Virus record (IMG/VR): IMGVR_UViG_3300027849_000075
Location: 1 to 20,803 of that record
Length of the DNA: 20,803 nucleotides
Reading direction: 5' to 3' (one strand)
Origin: a virus
The notes under the pieces were generated by a model, which saw only the letters and a list, made by a program, of their open reading frames with translations, ran no database searches and was not told where the DNA came from. The translations under genes were made by a program, and so were the position numbers. Positions 9,025 to 15,051 of the stretch are shown here, piece after piece; position 1 is the stretch's first letter; each line of letters starts with the position of its first letter.

Positions 9025-9322
9025 TACAAGTATTAAACATTTAAAAGGAGCACCAACGTTAGGAGAATTATCTAATGTTATAACTGAAGTAGAATTTGAA
9101 ATAGTAGCTGTAGATGGTGAGTACACTCATAACAGTATGGGTCATATACAAGTGAAATTAAACGAAAGTCAATTTACTGCTTTTGAAGATATAACAGAAG
9201 AGGTAGTTGTAGGATGGGTTGAAGCTCACCCTGTACACGAAAATCATAAAAACTTTCTAGAAGAATTTATATCTAACATGAAAGCACCTACGGATTTAGG
9301 TCTTGAAAAACCTTGGTTATAA
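9008..9322 (+). CDS. Small conserved-type fibre-associated protein
   Basis: This 104-residue protein (MAITYSTSIKHLKG...) starts inside the last codons of the S74 fibre, a 17-base overlap in a different frame. It resembles small proteins I have seen beside phage fibre genes. These have a beta-rich N-terminal half (VEFEIVAVDGEYTH), then a VVVGWVEAH helix, and a short C-terminal PW motif (EKPWL). No enzymatic motif is visible. A fibre assembly or minor structural role is the best guess. The strong overlap suggests translational coupling to the fibre. The family resemblance is from memory and not verified. Confidence 0.75.
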   Translation: MAITYSTSIKHLKGAPTLGELSNVITEVEFEIVAVDGEYTHNSMGHIQVKLNESQFTAFEDITEEVVVGWVEAHPVHENHKNFLEEFISNMKAPTDLGLEKPWL

Positions 9323-9323
9323 T

Positions 9324-11075
9324 ATGGCAGTTCCTGGTACTGGTAGTTTAAGTTTAGGAGGTTTAGCTCTTGAAAAGCTTGAGGATGATTATACTCAAGG
9401 TCTTCCTGCGGCTATAGATACTTCATACGGCCCTTTTAGTCTTAGAGATATTACTGAAGGTGGTGACACTTACGGTGGTAGTGAGGATTATGATATTACA
9501 AATGGATTCAGTCCTTCACATCCTGATAATTTATCTTCTTTTGGAATGAGTGAATTTTATAGTTACGACCATGACTACTCAGCTCCAGCTTGTAATATAG
9601 CTTACCAAACGGGTGGAGTTGGAACATTTGATTTTCCTATAAACCTAGGTACTGCAACTGGGTCTGTAACTATAGAATACCAAGCTTACAGTATACCAGA
9701 TAAATTTGTTTTCACATGGAACGGTAATACTTACACTAGTGGTAGTGGTAACGGAACAGGAAGTGGGTTTGTAGGTTCTTCAAACTTTGCTAGTAATTCA
9801 TACGTACAGCCACTAACTACATTGACAGGTGTTTATGGTGGAACTACTGGGGCTCAAGGGCAAAACGGTGGTAGAGGTACTATAACATTTAATAAAAATT
9901 CATCGGTTAGTTCTTCAAATATGCGAATTACTGCTCCACTTGGAGGTACAGGTTGGTGGTTTTCAGTTAGCTGTCCAGGAATGCAAGTTATTGGTGGTGG
10001 AGATGGAATTGCTCCTTCTATAACAGCTAGTATTATAGCAGTAGCTACTACTTCGATTGGAATGAGGGGTAATGTTAGTAGTAAAGGTTTTACATCTAAC
10101 TTTACTACAACTGGAACTATAAGTGAAAAAGGATTTGTTTATCTCCCAGGTATTACAACTTCAAACTATTTCTACAGAGAGACTCCAAGTGGTACATTTA
10201 CTGCAGATGTAGTCGAGGTTTTAGAGGATGATTCTACTATAAATACTACAGGAGATTACACAGAGCCTACTGCAACTATAAGTTCAGGTACAGCTACGTT
10301 AACTACTGCTAATGCTTCTGCTATAACTGCAAGTAATTTTGTAGCAAACTACACTCCTACTAGTGTTGGTGGTAGACCTGTTAGTTTTAGAGCTTTTGCT
10401 AAAAATTCTGCTGGTACAACTTACAGTAGCATTGTAAATACAAGTACTCAGGGATATGTTGATCAACTTGGAATTACCTACTGTAATGGTGGTTATTCAC
10501 AAACTCCAGTAGTAAGTATGAATTCAGGGTCTATTGTTGATGCTACTGGTAATGATTATCAACAAGATAACACTCATGGAGGAACATCCACTTCCGCAAG
10601 AACTCAGACTATAGTAGAAGGTAGTGTACCATTAACAAGTAATAATACTTATAGGTATAGAGCTGTGGCAAGACAGGGTTCAAATATTATTTATGGAAAC
10701 GTGGTAGGGTTTACAGTTCCAGCTGGATATTCATTTAGCGCAACACTAACTACAGGTACTGCTCAATATTATAGTACAGTGGTAAACGGTTGGAGTAATA
10801 CATATCCTTTTTCTTGTGGTTCTATATCAAACACCTCTTTTAATGGAGCGACATTAACAGCTCTTTATTGGATGAATTCAAGTAGTGGAACTGATTATCT
10901 TTATATATATTTTAGTAGTACTAAACCATCGTTTACCAATATTGTTATTAACGGAACTAGTTATGGAGCCTCTTCAACATGGACTAGTGCATCATCTACT
11001 GTATGGAAAAAACCTCAGTCTTCTAATATTTTTGGATCAAACGGAACAACTAATTCAATAAATGCTAGTTATTAA
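9324..11075 (+). CDS. Large beta-rich tail/adsorption protein with Fn3-like repeats
   Basis: I start this 583-residue protein at the ATG at 9324 (MAVPGTGSLSLGGLALEKL), one base after the previous stop. An in-frame TTG at 9303 lies inside the upstream gene and is unlikely to be used. The N-terminal ~90 residues are acidic and include a glycine-rich patch and YSYDHDYSAPAC. From about residue 235 there are two Fn3-like repeats, recognised by PVSFRAFAKNSAGTTY (from about 352) and NTYRYRAVARQGSNIIYG (from about 441). This style is common in Bacteroidota surface proteins. The C-terminal ~110 residues form another beta domain (FSATLTTGTAQYY, FNGATLTALYWM, NIVINGTSY). It is probably a tail-tip or adhesin component. 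No gene follows for 56 bases, so it ends the fibre block. Confidence 0.75.
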   Translation: MAVPGTGSLSLGGLALEKLEDDYTQGLPAAIDTSYGPFSLRDITEGGDTYGGSEDYDITNGFSPSHPDNLSSFGMSEFYSYDHDYSAPACNIAYQTGGVGTFDFPINLGTATGSVTIEYQAYSIPDKFVFTWNGNTYTSGSGNGTGSGFVGSSNFASNSYVQPLTTLTGVYGGTTGAQGQNGGRGTITFNKNSSVSSSNMRITAPLGGTGWWFSVSCPGMQVIGGGDGIAPSITASIIAVATTSIGMRGNVSSKGFTSNFTTTGTISEKGFVYLPGITTSNYFYRETPSGTFTADVVEVLEDDSTINTTGDYTEPTATISSGTATLTTANASAITASNFVANYTPTSVGGRPVSFRAFAKNSAGTTYSSIVNTSTQGYVDQLGITYCNGGYSQTPVVSMNSGSIVDATGNDYQQDNTHGGTSTSARTQTIVEGSVPLTSNNTYRYRAVARQGSNIIYGNVVGFTVPAGYSFSATLTTGTAQYYSTVVNGWSNTYPFSCGSISNTSFNGATLTALYWMNSSSGTDYLYIYFSSTKPSFTNIVINGTSYGASSTWTSASSTVWKKPQSSNIFGSNGTTNSINASY

Positions 11076-11108
11076 ACTAAGAGATAAATATATAAAACAA
11101 ATAATTTG

Positions 11109-11116
11109 TATATTTG
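11109..11116 (+). promoter_or_regulatory. Bacteroidota-type -7 promoter box (TATATTTG)
   Basis: TATATTTG matches the TAnnTTTG -7 consensus of Bacteroidota primary-sigma promoters and sits 15 bases before the ATG at 11132, in the 56-base gap after the fibre block. No clear TTG-type -33 element is seen at the expected distance, and the leader would be very short. This is a candidate promoter for the small genes and terminase. Confidence 0.5.
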
Positions 11117-11131
11117 TAAAAAACAAAAACA

Positions 11132-11506
11132 ATGGCATTACAAGGGTTGCAAAATTTTAAAGGAATTGAACTAAGTGAAGCATACTTACAAATAAGTAAT
11201 TTCAGTTATTCAATGAACTCTTTATTGGATACATCAATTAAAACAGAGGCTGTTATGGAAGCAGATGGTGTAACATTAAAAACAGAAGCTATTTATGAAA
11301 CTAAATGGGTAAAAAAACCAACTTCAGAATTCTTGGTTAAAGTTTTTTCAAATAAAGCAGCAAGAGATGAAGACCCATATTCATCCGTTTATGAGTTTAC
11401 TTTTAAATTAAACGTTTCAACAGATGTTGATGCAGATAACTTTATTAAACAAAGTTATTTAGCTTTGAAAGCAGATGAAAGATATAAAGAATTTACAGAC
11501 GTATAA
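11132..11506 (+). CDS. Unknown 124-residue phage protein
   Basis: This protein (MALQGLQNFKGIELSEAYL...) has no domain I recognise. It has a mixed alpha/beta look: an N-terminal helix with ISNFSYSM, a central strand-rich stretch (TLKTEAIYETKW, SEFLVKVFSN, VYEFTFKLNV) and a C-terminal helix with FIKQSYLALKADERY. There is no signal peptide or membrane segment. It begins behind the candidate promoter at 11109 and is separated from the next gene by 27 bases. It lies between fibre and head genes, so a minor virion protein is plausible but not shown. The ATG is preceded by an A-rich leader (AAACAAAAACA) instead of a Shine-Dalgarno sequence. Confidence 0.75.
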   Translation: MALQGLQNFKGIELSEAYLQISNFSYSMNSLLDTSIKTEAVMEADGVTLKTEAIYETKWVKKPTSEFLVKVFSNKAARDEDPYSSVYEFTFKLNVSTDVDADNFIKQSYLALKADERYKEFTDV

Positions 11507-11521
11507 TAATTAACAATTAAA

Positions 11522-11533
11522 TTAAATCAAATC
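11522..11533 (+). promoter_or_regulatory. Leader motif TTAAATCAAATC before an ATG
   Basis: This 12-base string lies directly before the ATG at 11534. It differs by one base from TTTAATCAAATC at 20111-20122 and by two from TTTAATCTAATC at 17517-17528, each 0-9 bases before another start codon. It may be a ribosome-loading or transcription-start element used in place of a Shine-Dalgarno sequence. Confidence 0.35.
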
Positions 11534-11779
11534 ATGTCAAAAATTAAAGAAGAGCAATTAAAAGAATTGCAAGATCAAGTTAATTCTATTAACCAGAACC
11601 AATTAAAAATTGGAAATCTGGAATCTCAAAAACACACATTAATTCATAATGGTGTAGAGTTACAAAATCAACTTAGAACTATTCAAAACACTCTTGAAGA
11701 GGAGTATGGAAAAGTTACTATAAATATTTCTACAGGAGAATATAAAGAAGTCTCAGAAGAAGTAGATGCAGATTCGTAA
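11534..11779 (+). CDS. Small coiled-coil protein
   Basis: This 81-residue protein has a long predicted coiled coil from residue 4 to about 58, with heptad-like spacing of I, L and V in KEEQLKELQDQV and GVELQNQLRTIQNTLEEEY. A short strand and an acidic tail follow (KVTINISTGEYKEVSEE). There are no cysteines. The function is not recognised; small coiled coils of this kind occur in phage connector and tail modules as well as among early regulators. Its last 14 bases overlap the next start. The ATG directly follows a TTAAATCAAATC leader similar to those before the scaffold-like and post-capsid genes. Confidence 0.75.
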   Translation: MSKIKEEQLKELQDQVNSINQNQLKIGNLESQKHTLIHNGVELQNQLRTIQNTLEEEYGKVTINISTGEYKEVSEEVDADS

Positions 11780-11990
11780 AATATCCATAGGAGCAGATTA
11801 CAAGGGTAGTGCTATGCATTACCTTTTAGGACAAGATGTTTTAAATGGAAGCTATAATATTCATTTGATAGATTATAGTGAGTCAAAAGAATCATTTCTT
11901 ATTTACGTAGAAAAAAATAATGAAGTATTTCTTTGGAAAGAATTTAACAAAAACATTCCTGTTTCTATAGAGTATAATATACATTTTTAA
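11766..11990 (+). CDS. Unknown 74-residue protein
   Basis: This small protein (MQIRKISIGADYKGSAMHYLLGQDVLNG...) overlaps the preceding gene by 14 bases and ends one base before the next ATG, so it sits inside a coupled cluster. The pattern is beta-rich: IRKISIG, NIHLIDY, SFLIYVEKNNEVFLWKEF. An early AMHYLLGQ helix precedes a strand, and the ending is SIEYNIHF. I have the impression of a family widespread in Bacteroidota phages, but I cannot name it. No catalytic or metal-binding motif is seen. The tight spacing on both sides supports it as real despite its size. Confidence 0.7.
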   Translation: MQIRKISIGADYKGSAMHYLLGQDVLNGSYNIHLIDYSESKESFLIYVEKNNEVFLWKEFNKNIPVSIEYNIHF

Positions 11991-11991
11991 T

Positions 11992-12549
11992 ATGCACTCT
12001 CCATATTACTTTATAGTCAAACCACATGGTCTTGAGTATAATAATGAAATAGAAATTGCTGGTCAAAAAGTGATTGTGAACTCTACTGTTGAGAATCATA
12101 AACACGTTAATAGATTCGCAGAGGTTGTTCATGTGCCTAAAAGATACACTGGTCGAATATCTAAAGGAGATTTGATTATTGTTCATCATAATATATTTAG
12201 AATATACTATGACATGAGAGGCAGACCTAAAAAATCACCTAATTATTTTAAAGAAGGGTTGTACTTTATAGATGAAGATCAGTTTTATCTTTCCCATAAC
12301 GGAGACAAATGGAATTCTGTTGGAGACTATTGTTTTGTTAAACCTTTAGATATAGAAAATTCGTATCTTTATGAGGAAGGGCTAGAAGATAACACAGGGT
12401 TTTTAGTTTATTCAAACAACACTTTATTAGACTTAGGAGTTAATGAAGGAGATAAAGTAAATTTCAGGAAAGATAGTGAGTATGAATTTGAAGTAGATGG
12501 AAACTTACTATACAGAATGAAATCTAGCGATATATGCACAGTACTATGA
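11992..12549 (+). CDS. Candidate tandem GroES-fold co-chaperonin
   Basis: This 185-residue protein appears to hold two copies of a GroES-like beta-barrel. Each half begins with a similar strand: YYFIVKP at residues 5-11 and DYCFVKP at 112-118. Each contains a turn followed by GD and a hydrophobic strand: ISKGDLIIVHH from about 56 and VNEGDKVNF from 150. The C-terminal stretch GNLLYRMKSSDICTVL parallels the GroES ending in which a hydrophobic strand precedes (E/S)SDI. GroES is ~97 residues, so 185 fits two units. T4 shows the precedent: gp31 replaces GroES to fold its capsid protein. Here the gene lies a few kb upstream of portal and capsid. The canonical mobile loop is not certain. The call is from pattern only. 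Confidence 0.5.
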   Translation: MHSPYYFIVKPHGLEYNNEIEIAGQKVIVNSTVENHKHVNRFAEVVHVPKRYTGRISKGDLIIVHHNIFRIYYDMRGRPKKSPNYFKEGLYFIDEDQFYLSHNGDKWNSVGDYCFVKPLDIENSYLYEEGLEDNTGFLVYSNNTLLDLGVNEGDKVNFRKDSEYEFEVDGNLLYRMKSSDICTVL

Positions 12550-12818
12550 TAAGAGATATTAAAGAACGAATTATACGAGCTGGCCATGAAGCTGTTAACC
12601 AACTTATAAAGGTTGCAGAAGAAGAGATAATAAAACCAGACCCCGAAGATGAATTAGCTGCTGATAGATTAAAAAACGCAGCTGCTACAAAAAAACTAGC
12701 TATATTCGATGCTTTTGAAATTCTAAATAGAATTGAGAATGAAAGGAATATGCTTGATAATCCTGAAGAAGAAAAAAAGAACCTAACTGGAGGATTTGCA
12801 GAGAGAAGATCTAAATAA
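12546..12818 (+). CDS. Small helical protein, candidate terminase small subunit
   Basis: I place the start at the ATG at 12546, which forms an ATGA overlap with the preceding stop. An ATG four codons upstream at 12534 is also possible. The resulting 90 residues (MIRDIKERIIRAGHEAVNQLI...) are highly charged and almost wholly helical. They include LAADRLKNAAATKKLAIFDAFEILNRI and an acidic then basic ending, NPEEEKKNL...ERRSK. There is no clear helix-turn-helix. It overlaps the start of the large terminase by 23 bases, the position where the small, DNA-recognising subunit is commonly encoded. That position is the main argument. It could instead be an unrelated small head-module protein. Confidence 0.7.
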   Translation: MIRDIKERIIRAGHEAVNQLIKVAEEEIIKPDPEDELAADRLKNAAATKKLAIFDAFEILNRIENERNMLDNPEEEKKNLTGGFAERRSK

Positions 12819-15051
12819 CGATTTATGTGTTGTCTTAAAAGATTTTGTATCTGAAAAGGTATTAAAAGCAAACAGCGCAAGAAAATTATATCAATATGGA
12901 TATGATAAAGATTTAGACGCTATAATTATTTCAAGAGACGGTACTGTAGGTCAGTTTATAAGTGTAAACGGATTAACTATAGGGCTGCCTGGAAAACCAA
13001 AAAAAATACATAGACGTTCTGAGAAAAAAGCAGAACAATATTGGGAGGCTGAAGCGTACTCTAAGTCATTAAAACCTATTCAAACTATATTCCAATGGAA
13101 TGAAATGAATAAGGAGTTTAAAACGTCTTGGATACCTTATATAGAAGAAGAATTCGATAGAAGGGATAATGGTTTTTGGTTTATGAATAATGGAGTTCAA
13201 ACTTATATAAGCGGCTCTCATTATATGTACCTACAATGGACTAAAATTGATATTGGAAAACCTGAATACAGGGAGTCAAATAGAATATTTTTTATATACT
13301 GGGAAGCTTGTAAAGCAGATAACAGGTGTTATGGAATGTGTTATTTAAAAAATAGACGTTCGGGTTTCTCTTTTATGTCATCTGCTGAAACAGTTAACCA
13401 GGCAACAATTACTTCTGATGCTAGGTTTGGGATATTATCTAAATCTGGTTCTGATGCTAAGAAAATGTTTACAGATAAGGTAGTTCCTATATCTGTTAAT
13501 TATCCTTTCTTTTTTAAACCCATACAAGATGGTATGGATAGACCTAAATCTGAACTTGCTTATAGAGTTCCAGCATCTAAATTAACAAGAAAATCAATAG
13601 CCATTAGTAGCAACCTTACTGATTTACAAGGTCTTGATACTACTATTGACTGGAAAAATACTGGTGATAACTCTTATGATGGAGAAAAACTTAGGCTTCT
13701 TGTACATGATGAAAGTGGTAAATGGGAAAGACCAGATAATATATTAAATAACTGGCGTGTAACTAAAACATGTTTAAGGTTAGGTAGTAGGATTATTGGT
13801 AAATGTATGATGGGTTCAACATCAAATGCACTAGATAAAGGTGGAGAGAATTTTAAAAAACTATACTACGATTCCGACCCTTCTACTAGAAATTCAAACG
13901 GGCAGACTAAAAGTGGAATGTACAATCTTTTTATTCCAATGGAATGGAATATGGAAGGATTTATTGATAAATATGGTCAATCTGTATTTAAAAAACCAGA
14001 AAAACCTATATTAAGTATAAACGGAGAATACATAGATCAAGGTGTTCTTGAGTATTGGCAAAATGAAGTTGATAGTTTAAGAAACGATCCAGATGCGTTA
14101 AATGAATTTTATAGACAATTCCCTAGAACAGAGTCTCATGCTTTTAGAGATGAATCAAAGAATACTCTTTTTAATTTAACTAAGATATATGAGCAGATTG
14201 ATTATAATGATTCATTTGCTATAAAAAGTACAGTTACTAGAGGTAATTTCCATTGGAAGGGAGGACAAAGAGATACTGAAGTTATATTCTCTCCAGAAAA
14301 TAAAGGTAGGTTTTTCTTATCTTGGATTCCATCTAAGTCATTAATTAATAATGTAATAGAAAAGAATGGTAAAAAGTATCCAGGAAACAAACACATTGGT
14401 TCATTTGGAGGGGATTCTTATGATATCTCTGGTGTAGTAGGTGGTGGAGGTTCTAAGGGCTCTGTTCATGGTATGACTAAGTTTCACATGGATGATGCTC
14501 CTACAAATATGTTTTTTTTAGAATACATATCAAGACCTCAAACAGCTGAAATATTTTATGAAGATGTTTTAATGGCTTTACACTTTTACGGAATGCCAAT
14601 ACTTTTAGAGAATAATAAACCAAGGCTCTTGTATTACTTAAAAGAAAGAGGTTACAGAGCTTTCTCTTTAAATAGACCTGATAAACATAAAAACGTACTA
14701 TCTAAATCAGAAAGAGAATTAGGTGGTATACCTTCTTCTACAGCTGTAATATCTGTTCACGCAGAAAATATAGAAAGCTACATAGAAGGTTATGTAGGGG
14801 TGTTAAGAGATGAATCAAATATAGACTATGGAAGTTGTGGTAATGTTTTTTTTAACAGAACTTTACTTGACTGGGCTAATTATGATATTACCAATAGAAC
14901 TAAATTTGATGCTACTGTAAGTTCAGGGTTTGCTATTATGGCAAATAACTCCACAAGGAAGAGTGGCGAAGAAAAACGTAATCAAATAAATCTTAACTTT
15001 GCAAGATACAGTAACAAAGGTTTTGTTAGTGAAATTATTAGAAAAATATGA
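12796..15051 (+). CDS. terL: Terminase large subunit (ATPase plus nuclease)
   Basis: This is the DNA-packaging motor and headful or site cutter. The first plausible start is TTG at 12796, because an in-frame stop lies at 12784 and no ATG occurs for about 100 codons; GGAGG lies 2 bases upstream. From that start it has 751 residues, well above the ~400-600 usual for TerL. The ATPase half has a deviant Walker A-like segment, KNRRSGFS at 185-192, and Walker B LLVHDE with D305-E306. The RNase H-like nuclease half has FGGDSYD (D540, D543), LLENNKP (E605) and FDATVSSGFAIM (D705), the expected acidic set. Extra sequence is mainly at the N-terminus (1-180) and between the two halves. It overlaps the portal start by an ATGA, as expected of a packaging operon. 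The length would fit a crAss-like or large flavophage group. Confidence 0.9.
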   Translation: MQREDLNNDLCVVLKDFVSEKVLKANSARKLYQYGYDKDLDAIIISRDGTVGQFISVNGLTIGLPGKPKKIHRRSEKKAEQYWEAEAYSKSLKPIQTIFQWNEMNKEFKTSWIPYIEEEFDRRDNGFWFMNNGVQTYISGSHYMYLQWTKIDIGKPEYRESNRIFFIYWEACKADNRCYGMCYLKNRRSGFSFMSSAETVNQATITSDARFGILSKSGSDAKKMFTDKVVPISVNYPFFFKPIQDGMDRPKSELAYRVPASKLTRKSIAISSNLTDLQGLDTTIDWKNTGDNSYDGEKLRLLVHDESGKWERPDNILNNWRVTKTCLRLGSRIIGKCMMGSTSNALDKGGENFKKLYYDSDPSTRNSNGQTKSGMYNLFIPMEWNMEGFIDKYGQSVFKKPEKPILSINGEYIDQGVLEYWQNEVDSLRNDPDALNEFYRQFPRTESHAFRDESKNTLFNLTKIYEQIDYNDSFAIKSTVTRGNFHWKGGQRDTEVIFSPENKGRFFLSWIPSKSLINNVIEKNGKKYPGNKHIGSFGGDSYDISGVVGGGGSKGSVHGMTKFHMDDAPTNMFFLEYISRPQTAEIFYEDVLMALHFYGMPILLENNKPRLLYYLKERGYRAFSLNRPDKHKNVLSKSERELGGIPSSTAVISVHAENIESYIEGYVGVLRDESNIDYGSCGNVFFNRTLLDWANYDITNRTKFDATVSSGFAIMANNSTRKSGEEKRNQINLNFARYSNKGFVSEIIRKI

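Noticed and set aside
9303-9323. TTG-initiated 7-residue extension of the Fn3-like gene
   Set aside because: It lies inside the upstream gene; the ATG at 9324 follows its stop by one base and gives a typical N-terminus.
1-11075. Diversity-generating retroelement acting on the fibre or lectin genes
   Set aside because: No reverse transcriptase is present in the window, and the short repeats are exact linker and end sequences rather than adenine-variable template/variable pairs.
12524-12880. 118-codon reverse-strand open frame
   Set aside because: It is antisense to three well-supported forward genes, its product is low-complexity and hydrophobic/Ser-rich, and no reverse-strand gene is supported elsewhere.
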